64,000 nt of DNA, from the NCBI GenBank assembly GCA_965263205.1, contig CBDHHF010000005.1, positions 62,001-126,000 on the forward strand, in the 5' to 3' direction. Shown here piece by piece: positions 1 through 8,104 of the stretch; positions within the stretch are counted from its first letter, which is position 1, and the number at the start of each line of letters is the position of its first letter. The notes below the pieces were generated by a model. That model searched no databases. It was not told where the DNA came from and saw nothing but the letters and a program-made list of their open reading frames with translations. Position numbers and translations under genes: made by a program. The stretch comes from JBCCIM01 sp965263205 (GTDB lineage: Bacteria; Bacteroidota; Rhodothermia; Rhodothermales; JAHQVL01).

Positions 1-850
1 AGTAAATATGGGATGGCATATGCACCAGGTGGCCGGCGCCGGGTACAAGATCTACCAACCGATCTGCCGGTGCTTCAGCGCGTTCCGGCGTAGATGAGGC
101 TTCAACAGCGTGGATGTACAGATGGATTGCCAGCGGGTGATCCGGCGTGCGTTCCAATACCGTCTCTAGCGCATCGATTACCTCAACCGTAAGCGGCTTC
201 GGATTATCAGGGTCCACCCAGTAATCCCACGGCATCGTGTTCATCATCGACTCAGCAAACAAGGTTGCCGCTTCGTCATCATCCGGGTATTTTTCATACA
301 GGGCACGCATCGCATCTACATACGCCAGATCCAGGGCCTCCCGCGGTGATTCAGGATCTCCGTTGTACCTCGTTGCTAATGCATCAATAAAGTCTCCTTC
401 TTTTTCAGAAGCGTGCTCCTTCAACGCTACAGCCTTCTGTATAGCCGCATACGCTGCAGTACGCGACGCAGGGGTCATCACCACTTTACCATTGCTGGTT
501 ACATTGATGTTGGGCCCCAGCGCAAGGGCTTCGCCCCAGTAGCACATGGCACAGAGCGAGTCGAGGGTTTGCGCGGCTTTAAACGAACGGACGGACTCAG
601 CGTGGTTAAACGCAAAATCGATAACAAGTCCCTGATCAAAATACCGCTGGGCATCCGGATCGTTTACCGTAACGGTGCGATGGTATGTACCCATGCCATC
701 AAAAAGTGGTGCGCCGGCACGCTGCGCCAATTCAGCGCGAGCCGCGTCTGATTCAGCGTTTGCCTGTTCGGGCGTTTTGTTGCCCGCACACGCCGTGAGC
801 GTAATTGCTACCAGCAGGCAAAGGATGTTGGTTAACGTGTTCCAGTTCAT
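1..850 (-). CDS. TPR-type lipoprotein, N-terminal part (runs off left edge)
   Basis: An open frame starts at the ATG at 850-848 and reads leftward without a stop to base 1, so only about the first 283 residues are present. The N-terminus has a hydrophobic stretch ending in a lipobox (LTAC, Cys about residue 21), so the product should be a lipoprotein. The body is rich in alpha-helical, TPR-like segments such as DPDAQRYFDQGL and AMCYWGEALALGPN. It reaches the motif GHLVHMPSHIY, which is familiar from a family of large TPR proteins of unknown function in Bacteroidota and Proteobacteria. No catalytic residues can be assigned. The role is unknown; protein-protein interaction at the envelope is an inference. 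Confidence 0.75.
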   Translation of the reverse strand, partial: MNWNTLTNILCLLVAITLTACAGNKTPEQANAESDAARAELAQRAGAPLFDGMGTYHRTVTVNDPDAQRYFDQGLVIDFAFNHAESVRSFKAAQTLDSLCAMCYWGEALALGPNINVTSNGKVVMTPASRTAAYAAIQKAVALKEHASEKEGDFIDALATRYNGDPESPREALDLAYVDAMRALYEKYPDDDEAATLFAESMMNTMPWDYWVDPDNPKPLTVEVIDALETVLERTPDHPLAIHLYIHAVEASSTPERAEAPADRLVDLVPGAGHLVHMPSHIY

Positions 851-1315
851 GATTCCATTTAACTAATTAAACAGTGGGTGGCCCCCGATGTACATAGAGG
901 GCGTTTAAGAAGCGCCAAGAGATGGGAAAAGCGTCTCACATGAGAGCCTTGAAATTATTTAGCACCCCAGGTTATGCAGACAATTAGCAGGGAAATCAAT
1001 GTTTTTGAAGCATATAGGATATATCAAGGCGTTTTTTGCAGCGTGATGCAGCGCATTCCTGAATCCAGTTCAGGACAAGCTGTGTGAGGAAAAGAACGAA
1101 GATATATGCAATATGGGCAAAAACAGTCTTCTCAAGTTGATTGTCTACACGACCCAAAATACGTTTAGACTCCAGTGTCTGATTTAGAATAACTTTATTA
1201 AATCAGCAAATCAATAATACGAATACAGGATAAGGTTAAGATTCTTCGCTTCTATGTTAAGATTGCATTGGCTATTTTCAGCAAACGCCACCCATCAAAC
1301 TGCCTGTACTGCACC
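851..1315. other. Intergenic stretch between divergent genes
   Basis: 465 bases between the leftward TPR lipoprotein and the rightward esterase. It must hold both promoters. I see no convincing ORF, RNA gene or strong repeat in it. The frame just upstream of 1316 stays open back to 1268, but the signal peptide argues that translation begins at 1316. Confidence 0.5.
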
Positions 1316-2602
1316 ATGAAAAAGTCCCTCCTCTTCTGCATTACCTTGCTATTCACAGTGTTGAGCAGTCCTGCTTTTGCCTCGATATCTACGGATGGCG
1401 AATATGGAATTGTAATCGAGGGCTACGACTGGGGGCCGGCTGTGAGCAAAGTCATGCTATCGCTGGACAAACCGGTCACAACAGTAAACTGGCGCAATTA
1501 CGAGGTCCTGGTACAACGGTCGTCAGATTGCGAAAACATCCCTGCCAGTCAGCGGCTGGGTAGCCGGCGCGTGATCACCGGGTATGTATCAGATGCAGCC
1601 GGCAACCGGTTAACCGAAGGGAATCATGTCACGCTCGTGTTAGCCGTAGCGCCCAATCTACCCATCGGATCACCCATGCAGTACTCACAGGCAAAAGGCT
1701 GCCCCGGCAATGCCTGGGTCGACTATAAAATGACCATCAGGGATGAAACGAGCGGATCAATCTGGGACAGGGAAGTTAATCGCATCATGCCCATTATTGA
1801 TCGTTTTGATCTTTCGGGTGCGTTTTCAGATGATAGCGGTATTGCCCTTACCTACGCCGCATACAGCCCCGAAACCAACAACGAAAAATCTCCCCTCCTG
1901 ATTTGGCTGCACGGCGGCGGCGAAGGCGGCACGGATCCGTCCATTCCCCTGGCAGCCAACCGCGCAGCAAACTATGCATCCGACGAAATCCAGGCGATTA
2001 TGGGCGGCGCTTTTGTGCTTGTCCCGCAAACCCCAACCCGCTGGATGGACAGCGGCCAGGGCACAACCTGGGGCGAGGTTGATGATATGTATTTCGAGGC
2101 GCTCCAAAACCTGATTGAAGCGTACATCGCCGAAAACCCGACCATAGATCGAGATCGGATTTATGTAGGCGGCTGCTCCAATGGCGGCTACATGACCATT
2201 AAATTGTTAATCGAGTATCCCGACTTCTATGCAGCTGCATTCCCAAGCGCCCTAGCCTTTTCGAGTGCATACCTGACGGATGCACAGCTAGAGCGGATTA
2301 AAGACATCCCGATGTGGTTCATCCACTCAAAAGATGACACGGTTACCGATCCAGAGCAAACAGTGGTACCGGTTTACAAAAGATTGAAAGCCGCCGGCGC
2401 ATCCGACGTGCACTTCTCCTACTACGACCACGTGGTAGACATCACCGGCTTTTTTGGTGGCGACGACTTCCATTACAACGGCCACCTGAGCTGGATCTAC
2501 GGCCATGCCAACGTCGCGCGGACGGATTATGATGGTAGCCTGGTAAAGGTAGACGGGAGGGCTGTGACGATCATGGAGTGGCTGGCTGCGCAGTCGCGGT
2601 GA
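1316..2602 (+). CDS. Secreted alpha/beta-hydrolase esterase with N-terminal Ig-like domain
   Basis: A protein of about 428 residues. The start at 1316 is chosen because a clear signal peptide follows it (MKKSLLFCITLLF...SSPAFA), whereas the frame upstream adds an unlikely extension. Residues about 20-160 look like the beta-rich N-terminal domain found before some secreted esterases. The C-terminal half is a feruloyl/PHB-depolymerase-like serine hydrolase: oxyanion segment LLIWLHGGGEGG, nucleophile elbow GGCSNGGYM (Ser near residue 288), an acid residue in HSKDDTV and a late His in the DFHYNGHLSW region. It should act in the periplasm or outside the cell on ester bonds; the substrate cannot be read from sequence. 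It lies just outside the left end of the tRNA-bounded island. Confidence 0.8.
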   Translation: MKKSLLFCITLLFTVLSSPAFASISTDGEYGIVIEGYDWGPAVSKVMLSLDKPVTTVNWRNYEVLVQRSSDCENIPASQRLGSRRVITGYVSDAAGNRLTEGNHVTLVLAVAPNLPIGSPMQYSQAKGCPGNAWVDYKMTIRDETSGSIWDREVNRIMPIIDRFDLSGAFSDDSGIALTYAAYSPETNNEKSPLLIWLHGGGEGGTDPSIPLAANRAANYASDEIQAIMGGAFVLVPQTPTRWMDSGQGTTWGEVDDMYFEALQNLIEAYIAENPTIDRDRIYVGGCSNGGYMTIKLLIEYPDFYAAAFPSALAFSSAYLTDAQLERIKDIPMWFIHSKDDTVTDPEQTVVPVYKRLKAAGASDVHFSYYDHVVDITGFFGGDDFHYNGHLSWIYGHANVARTDYDGSLVKVDGRAVTIMEWLAAQSR

Positions 2603-2640
2603 TTGATGAGTAGCTAAAGCTACAAAGCAGCCACCAGCGG

Positions 2641-2699
2641 CTTCCATGTTAGACCAGAGCCAACGACCGGACTTGAACCGGTGACCTGCTCATTACGAG
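2641..2699 (-). repeat. Left direct repeat: 3' fragment of tRNA-Thr (attL-like)
   Basis: These 59 bases match 24067-24125 with a single mismatch (2656 versus 24082). Bases 2699-2658 on the minus strand are the 3' 42 nt of the tRNA-Thr at 24084-24156. They start exactly at the anticodon loop and include the variable loop, T-arm, 3' acceptor strand and discriminator base. The 5' half of the tRNA is missing, so this copy cannot make a tRNA. A partial 3' copy on one side and the intact tRNA on the other is the arrangement left by site-specific integration into a tRNA gene. With this tRNA orientation, the inserted DNA lies between the two copies. Confidence 0.85.
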
Positions 2700-2829
2700 A
2701 TAATCGACAAACGAATATCGTTCAGAATGGGAAGGAGACCGCCAACATTTAGGTCAAAATTCAATTGTTGTTATGGCCGCCACTCATAATACTAACCGAT
2801 TGCTCGGTTTTGATCAAAATTATCCAGGC

Positions 2830-2903
2830 ATTGATTGAAATTGTCACTTAATACAGAAAAATTGATATCACACTTCTGTCTTTTTGATTGGATATTCCAT
2901 ATA
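2830..2903 (+). promoter_or_regulatory. Promoter/operator module upstream of pobA, shared with 18612-18685
   Basis: A 74-bp stretch aligns without gaps to 18612-18685 at about 57 of 74 positions, including a perfect 18-bp block (2886-2903, core GATTGGATATTCC). Within it, three ATTG-headed direct repeats begin near 2834, 2861 and 2887, at 27- and 26-bp spacing, the same as in the second copy. The module ends 40 bp before the pobA start codon. The best candidate for binding is the AraC-family regulator at 17609-18529, the only regulator in the island. The binding itself is an inference. Confidence 0.65.
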
Positions 2904-2943
2904 CCATGACTCAATAAGCAATCGATTGGGTTTAGCAGCATCG

Positions 2944-4125
2944 ATGAAAACACAAGTCGGCATTATTGGATCGGGACCAGCCGGCCTTTTGCTTGCACAC
3001 ACGCTGGCAAAAGAAGGGATTGAGTCAATTGTATTGGAGCGTCAAAGCCGCACACATGTAGAAGGCAGGATCAGGGCCGGTGTGCTAGAACAGGGCACTG
3101 TGGATATGCTCCGACAGATTGGTGTCAATGAGGAGATGGATCGCAAAGGGATTGCTCATGCAGGGTTTTCACTTGCGTTCGATGGCCGGCAGGAACGCAT
3201 AGACCTGTCAGAAAATGAAGATGGAAAGTCCGTGATGATCTACGGGCAGACGGAGATGACACGCAACCTCATCAAGGCCCATTTGGATGCCGGCAACACC
3301 ATTCTGTTTGAATCGCCGGCCCTTTACGTGCGCGATTTCGAATCTGGCAATCCCGTGATTGTTTATGAACAGCACGGCAAACAACACGAACTTCAATGTG
3401 ATTTTGTAGCCGGCTGCGACGGCTTTCGCGGGATCTCTCGCCGCTGCGTTGATCGTGCCAAGATAAGTAGGCTCGAAAAAGTATATCCTTTCGGCTGGTT
3501 AGGCCTTCTGGCAGAAGTGCCTCCAGCAGACGAGGAGTTGATTTATGTGAATCACGCACGAGGATTTGCACTATGTAGCATGCGTTCACACACGCGTAGT
3601 AGATACTATATCCAATGTAAACTCGATGATCGCGTAGAAAACTGGACCGACGATGCTTTCTGGGATGAACTGCGGCGTCGACTTCCAAAAGAAGCGGCAG
3701 AACGCGTCACAACAGGATCGAGATTGGAGATGAGCATTGCCATGCTTCGGAGCTTCGTTGCTGAACCTATGCGCTTTGGCAACCTGTTTCTAGCCGGCGA
3801 TGCAGCGCATATCGTCCCACCTACAGGAGCAAAAGGTTTAAACCTCGCAGCATCTGATATCTACTATCTATCCCGCGCGCTCATTGCCTTTTACAAGGAA
3901 AAGCGCACAGATCTGATTGACCGATATTCTGAAACTTGCTTACGACGCGTATGGAAAGCCATCCGGTTTTCCTGGTGGTTTACTTCCATGCTGCACAAGT
4001 TCGATGAGGACCCTATCAATCACCGACTGCAACTGGCAGAACTCGACTACTTTACGGGTTCGCCGGCAGGGCGAGCAACCATTGCAGAGAATTATGTGGG
4101 ACTGCCTTTTGAGCCATTTGATTAG
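2944..4125 (+). CDS. pobA: 4-hydroxybenzoate 3-monooxygenase
   Basis: A 393-residue flavin monooxygenase that hydroxylates 4-hydroxybenzoate to protocatechuate using NAD(P)H and O2. The length matches Pseudomonas PobA (394). Visible features: FAD dinucleotide motif GSGPAG at residues 9-14, RAGVLEQG in the forties, the DG motif in CDGFRG, the second FAD motif LAGDAAHIVPPTGAKGLN, and the C-terminal NYVGLP holding the conserved active-site Tyr. The start at 2944 (MKTQVGIIG) is chosen by family N-terminus; a TTG-initiated frame from 2884 would run through the promoter repeat. It is the first gene of the rightward pob-pca operon; pcaD follows after 5 bp. Confidence 0.95.
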   Translation: MKTQVGIIGSGPAGLLLAHTLAKEGIESIVLERQSRTHVEGRIRAGVLEQGTVDMLRQIGVNEEMDRKGIAHAGFSLAFDGRQERIDLSENEDGKSVMIYGQTEMTRNLIKAHLDAGNTILFESPALYVRDFESGNPVIVYEQHGKQHELQCDFVAGCDGFRGISRRCVDRAKISRLEKVYPFGWLGLLAEVPPADEELIYVNHARGFALCSMRSHTRSRYYIQCKLDDRVENWTDDAFWDELRRRLPKEAAERVTTGSRLEMSIAMLRSFVAEPMRFGNLFLAGDAAHIVPPTGAKGLNLAASDIYYLSRALIAFYKEKRTDLIDRYSETCLRRVWKAIRFSWWFTSMLHKFDEDPINHRLQLAELDYFTGSPAGRATIAENYVGLPFEPFD

Positions 4126-4130
4126 GGCGT

Positions 4131-4988
4131 ATGGACAATCAGGATGCATCTATGAGCGATAACGTATATCTACAGATTAATGGCGTCACGTTGAACGGTA
4201 CGGTAGATGGCGGAACAGTTAATGAAAAAAACTGCACCCCGATTATTTTCATCAACTCACTTGGCTCCGACCTCCGGATTTGGGATGCTGTAATTAGATC
4301 GCTCAACCAAAGCCCAATCGCGGCCTCACACCAACTTTTGCGCTACGATAAGCGCGGCCACGGCTTATCGGATTGCCCATCTCCCCCCTACGCATTACGC
4401 GATCATACCGATGACCTTGCCGGCCTGATTAAGGCTCTTGGATTTGATGAAGTCATCCTTGCAGGCATTTCCATTGGCGGCATGATTGCCATGGATTACA
4501 CCACACGCCACCCGGAAAAAGTAAAGGCACTGGTGTTATGTGACACCGCCCCAAAGATTGGCTCCGCTGCGGGCTGGAATGTACGCATCCAAACCCTGCG
4601 GGCACACGGGATGCCTTACCTGGTGGATGCTATTTTGAGCCGCTGGTTTGCCCCAGATTTCAAGCAGCAGTTTCCCGCGGCATTCAACATATTTCGGAAT
4701 ATGCTGGTGAGAACACCACTCGCCGGCTACACGGGATCGTGTGAGGCAATTCGCGACGCCGACCTCACTGGCGTTGTTGCAGACATCCCCCAACCCACGC
4801 TGGTCCTCTGCGGCGAAGATGACCTGGCAACAACGCCAGCCGTATGCGAGGCGCTATCGGATGCCATGCAGCACGCACGATTCGAAATCATTCCGGATGC
4901 CGGACACCTACCTTGCATCGAACAACCCGCGCGTTTTGCGTCTTTGCTATTAACCTTCCTACAAACGCTAAATCAATCGTGCCCATGA
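4131..4988 (+). CDS. pcaD: 3-oxoadipate enol-lactonase
   Basis: A 285-residue alpha/beta hydrolase that opens beta-ketoadipate enol-lactone to beta-ketoadipate in the cytoplasm. It shows the family's LRYDKRGHGLS segment, nucleophile elbow GISIGGM (Ser114), acid residue in LCGEDD and final His in DAGHLPCIEQP. The start could also be the ATG at 4152, which has an AGGA sequence 8-10 bases upstream; the first seven residues are not conserved. Its TGA stop overlaps the pcaC start in an ATGA arrangement, which suggests translational coupling. Confidence 0.92.
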   Translation: MDNQDASMSDNVYLQINGVTLNGTVDGGTVNEKNCTPIIFINSLGSDLRIWDAVIRSLNQSPIAASHQLLRYDKRGHGLSDCPSPPYALRDHTDDLAGLIKALGFDEVILAGISIGGMIAMDYTTRHPEKVKALVLCDTAPKIGSAAGWNVRIQTLRAHGMPYLVDAILSRWFAPDFKQQFPAAFNIFRNMLVRTPLAGYTGSCEAIRDADLTGVVADIPQPTLVLCGEDDLATTPAVCEALSDAMQHARFEIIPDAGHLPCIEQPARFASLLLTFLQTLNQSCP

Positions 4989-5365
4989 GTGACTCGAAGT
5001 TCAACGACGGAATGAAAGTCCGCCGGCAGGTGCTGGGCAATGATCATGTCGATCGCGCCGAAGCCAACAAAACAGACTTTGATGCTGCTTTTCAGCGGTT
5101 AATCACGGAGTTTGCGTGGGGAAGCGTGTGGACAGGCGAAACCATTGACCGCAAAACGCGCCACCTGATCACAATTGCCCTGCTGGCTGCGCTTGGACAG
5201 GAAGAGGAATTGAAAATGCATATACGCGCTACAAAAAACACGGGAGTTACACCAGAAGAGATCAGGGAGGCATTGTTGCAGGTTGCGGTTTATGCCGGCG
5301 TCCCGGCTGCAAATGCGGGGTTTCGGGCAGCGAAGGAGGAGTTTGGAGTGAGGAGTTTGGAGTGA
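4985..5365 (+). CDS. pcaC: 4-carboxymuconolactone decarboxylase
   Basis: A 126-residue protein of the AhpD-like carboxymuconolactone decarboxylase family, which converts 4-carboxymuconolactone to the enol-lactone used by PcaD. The start at 4985 overlaps the pcaD stop and gives the standard N-terminus (GMKVRRQVLGNDHVDRA). The core LITEFAWGSVWTGETIDRKTR and the HIRATKNTGVTPEEIREALLQVAVYAGVPAAN segment are characteristic. The last few codons and the stop lie in a short 14-bp tandem repeat (5338-5379), so the C-terminal residues may have been altered by repeat expansion without touching the active site. Confidence 0.93.
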   Translation: MSDSKFNDGMKVRRQVLGNDHVDRAEANKTDFDAAFQRLITEFAWGSVWTGETIDRKTRHLITIALLAALGQEEELKMHIRATKNTGVTPEEIREALLQVAVYAGVPAANAGFRAAKEEFGVRSLE

Positions 5366-5379
5366 GGAGTTTGGAGTAT
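5338..5379. repeat. Three 14-bp tandem repeats across the pcaC stop
   Basis: Unit GGAGTTTGGAGTGA begins at 5338, 5352 and 5366; the third copy ends in AT. The pcaC TGA stop is the end of the second unit. The array fills most of the gap before pcaH (5405). Confidence 0.85.
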
Positions 5380-5404
5380 TGGGATTAATCTATAGAGAGA
5401 TATT

Positions 5405-6115
5405 ATGAGTGACAATAAACCTGGGGAAGGCCGGCTGGACTGGGGCGTGCAACCGCCTTACCTTCATCCCCCTTATAAATCAACCGTGAAGCGCGCACCG
5501 GGACAGCCGCTGGTGCCGCTTGTGCATTCGCTTTCCGAATTAACCGGTCCCGTATACGGCGAGACTACAGTAAAGCCCATCGACAGTGATTTAACGCGCA
5601 ACGCGGTGGTTAATGGAGAAGCGATTGGGGAGCGCATTATCGTAACCGGGCGGGTGCTCGACGGGCAGGGACGCCCTGTTCGGAATGCGTTGCTCGAGGT
5701 GTGGCAGGCCAATGCTTGCGGTCGATACATCCACAAACTCGACCTCCACGACGCACCACTGGATCCCAACTTTACAGGCGCCGGCCGGGTGATGACCAAC
5801 GAAATGGGTGAATACACCTTTACGTCCATCAGACCGGGCGCTTATCCGTGGAAGAATCATGCAAATGCGTGGCGGCCGGCACATATTCACTTCTCCGTAT
5901 TTGGCAACAGCTTTTTGCAGCGTATGGTCACCCAGATGTATTTCCCAGGTGATCCGCTCCTTCCATTAGACCCGATTTACAACGGCGTGCCCACCGAAAA
6001 AGGCCGGCAACGCCTGATTGCAAGCTACGACCACAGCGTCACAAAGCCCCTCTGGGCACTCGGCTACAGATTCGACATTGTACTGGCCGGCGCATCTCAA
6101 ACCCCTTTTGAATAG
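5405..6115 (+). CDS. pcaH: Protocatechuate 3,4-dioxygenase beta subunit
   Basis: A 236-residue beta subunit of the intradiol Fe(III) dioxygenase that cleaves protocatechuate to 3-carboxy-cis,cis-muconate. All four iron ligands can be read: Tyr108 (GRYIH), Tyr147 (AYPWK), His160 and His162 (RPAHIH). Their positions agree with the well-studied Pseudomonas enzyme. The N-terminal segment (QPPYLHPPYKSTVKRAP) and LTGPVYGE are family features. It lies between pcaC and pcaG with a short gap to each; the two subunits form the mixed oligomer. Confidence 0.96.
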   Translation: MSDNKPGEGRLDWGVQPPYLHPPYKSTVKRAPGQPLVPLVHSLSELTGPVYGETTVKPIDSDLTRNAVVNGEAIGERIIVTGRVLDGQGRPVRNALLEVWQANACGRYIHKLDLHDAPLDPNFTGAGRVMTNEMGEYTFTSIRPGAYPWKNHANAWRPAHIHFSVFGNSFLQRMVTQMYFPGDPLLPLDPIYNGVPTEKGRQRLIASYDHSVTKPLWALGYRFDIVLAGASQTPFE

Positions 6116-6123
6116 GCATTCTT

Positions 6124-6696
6124 ATGACACCAGAGCATCACATACAGACCGGCAGCCAAACCGTCGGCCCCTTCTTCCACTATGCATTGATTGAAGCAGG
6201 GCAAAATATCCTGGTCAATGCGCAAACTGCCGGCTCCCGCATTACCCTCACAGGAATCGTTACCGATGGCGATGGCGAGCCCGTTCCCGACGCGTTCCTT
6301 GAAATCTGGCAAGCCGACAGCCAGGGCGTCTACAACCATCCCTCCGACCCGAAGCGCAACGCCGCTGACCCCAATTTCAAAGGCTTTGGTCGAGCTGCCA
6401 CCGACGCGGCCGGGCGCTATCACTTTGAAACCATCAAGCCAGGTGTAAATGAAGCTACGGGGCCGGCGCCCTACATCAATGTCAGGGTGTTTGCACGGGG
6501 TATGCTGATTCATGCCGTCACGCGCATTTATTTTGATGATGAACCAGCCAATGCAGAAGATGCTGTGCTGTCATCGCTGGATCCTGCACGGCGCAATACG
6601 CTGCTTGCAACCCTCGCGCAGACAGTAGGCCGGCCCCATTACCAACACAACATCAGACTCCAGGGTACAGACGAGACCGTGTTCTTTGATGTATAA
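6124..6696 (+). CDS. pcaG: Protocatechuate 3,4-dioxygenase alpha subunit
   Basis: A 190-residue partner of PcaH. It starts with the family pattern TGSQTVGPFFHYALIE and carries the intradiol dioxygenase core (GEPVPDAFLEIWQADSQG, DAAGRYHFETIKPG). As expected for the alpha subunit, it lacks the full iron-ligand set: INVRVFARGM stands where the beta subunit has RPAHIH. It starts 8 bp after pcaH, so the two are surely co-expressed. Confidence 0.95.
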   Translation: MTPEHHIQTGSQTVGPFFHYALIEAGQNILVNAQTAGSRITLTGIVTDGDGEPVPDAFLEIWQADSQGVYNHPSDPKRNAADPNFKGFGRAATDAAGRYHFETIKPGVNEATGPAPYINVRVFARGMLIHAVTRIYFDDEPANAEDAVLSSLDPARRNTLLATLAQTVGRPHYQHNIRLQGTDETVFFDV

Positions 6697-6736
6697 GCTT
6701 TCTTTGATGTATATCTTTGCTGCATAAGCGATCGCT

Positions 6737-8098
6737 ATGGCATTCTCCCCAACCGATTCCCAACTCTTCGGCCGGCTCTTCAGCGATGAACATATCATCC
6801 AGCTATTTTCGGATGAGCAGTTCCTCAAATTTATGGTCGAAATTGAGTGCGTACTTGCAGAAGTACAGGGTACGTTGGGCTTGATACCTGCGGATGCAGC
6901 ACTGGAAATTGGCAACTTGCGCGAACGTGTAGCACTCGATCTGGCGCAGCTTCAACAGAAGACGGAGCGCGCCGGCTTTCCTGTTAAGGAGCTTGTTCGA
7001 CAATTACGCACTGCCATGAGTGAGGAGGCTGCACAATACGTGCACTGGGGCGCAACTACGCAGGATATTATGGACACAGCTTGTGTGCTGCAACTGCGTG
7101 ATGCTGCCTGCACACTGGAGGAGAAACTGAAGCAGATAATCCAGAACCTGGTCGGTTTACTCAACGAACACCGGAACACATTAATGGTTGGGCGGACCCA
7201 CGGGCAACAAGCATTGCCGATTACATTTGGCCTTAAAGCAGCCAATTGGCTGATGCCGATCATCCGGCATGTCCAGCGACTGCGCGACTATGCCCCTCGG
7301 GTATTTGTCGCGCAGTATGGTGGAGCCGCCGGCACGCTTGCCGCTACAGGTCCCGATGGCCTGGAGGTATTAAAACATCTGGCAGCAAGGCTCAGCCTGT
7401 ACGAACCTCCCATGCCCTGGCACACCCAGCGCGATGGCCTCGTAGAGTTTGCCGGCTGGCTTTCGATGGTCAGCGGCAGTCTTGCAAAAATGGCGCAGGA
7501 TATCATTTTACTGGCACAAAACGAAGTAAGCGAACTCCACGAAACGTCGGATACAACAAGGGGCTCATCGAGCACGATGCCTCAAAAACGCAATCCGGTA
7601 GTCAGTGAACTGGTGATTGCCGCCGCACGGTCAAATGCGGCATTACTTTCAGCCATGCACAACACACTCATCCACGAGCACGAACGCGGGACGCACGCGA
7701 TGCAGATGGAATGGCTCAACCTCCCGCAGATGGTTGCGCTGACAGCAACTGCAATAAATAAATCGCTCTACCTGACTGAGCACTTGCAAGTTAACGGCAT
7801 ACGCATGCGCCAAAATGTAAAACAAACCCGTGGCATAATGCTCGCAGAAGCAGCCGCGTACAAATTGCGTGCGCATATGAGCGCAGAGGAAGCTAAAAGT
7901 CTGGTCACGCGCGCCGTGCACAAGGCCCTCGATTCACATACCCACCTCATGGATGAGCTTGCAGCAATGACCAACGCAGAAGTTGACTGGGAAAACTTAA
8001 AAGATGAGTCTGCTTACCTGGGCGCCAGCGAGACACTAATCAATCGGGTGCTCGCTGAAGCTGAGCGATTAAACGCTGAGTCATTAAACAACGAATAA
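6737..8098 (+). CDS. pcaB: 3-carboxy-cis,cis-muconate cycloisomerase
   Basis: A 453-residue member of the fumarase/aspartase superfamily, which cyclises 3-carboxymuconate to 4-carboxymuconolactone. Signatures: VHWGATTQDIMDTA, VGRTHGQQALPITFG, the flexible loop GSSSTMPQKRNP near residues 276-287, and an extended C-terminal domain typical of the carboxymuconate rather than adenylosuccinate branch. Its placement after pcaHG completes the steps from protocatechuate to beta-ketoadipate. Confidence 0.94.
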   Translation: MAFSPTDSQLFGRLFSDEHIIQLFSDEQFLKFMVEIECVLAEVQGTLGLIPADAALEIGNLRERVALDLAQLQQKTERAGFPVKELVRQLRTAMSEEAAQYVHWGATTQDIMDTACVLQLRDAACTLEEKLKQIIQNLVGLLNEHRNTLMVGRTHGQQALPITFGLKAANWLMPIIRHVQRLRDYAPRVFVAQYGGAAGTLAATGPDGLEVLKHLAARLSLYEPPMPWHTQRDGLVEFAGWLSMVSGSLAKMAQDIILLAQNEVSELHETSDTTRGSSSTMPQKRNPVVSELVIAAARSNAALLSAMHNTLIHEHERGTHAMQMEWLNLPQMVALTATAINKSLYLTEHLQVNGIRMRQNVKQTRGIMLAEAAAYKLRAHMSAEEAKSLVTRAVHKALDSHTHLMDELAAMTNAEVDWENLKDESAYLGASETLINRVLAEAERLNAESLNNE

Positions 8099-8104
8099 AA
8101 TGTG

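Noticed and set aside
237..866. Plus-strand ORFs of 63-112 residues at the left end
   Set aside because: They are shadows of the minus-strand TPR lipoprotein, which reads open from 850 to the window edge with a clear lipobox.
2658..2699. A second tRNA-Thr gene
   Set aside because: Only the 3' 42 nt are present; the 5' acceptor strand, D-arm and 5' anticodon stem are missing.
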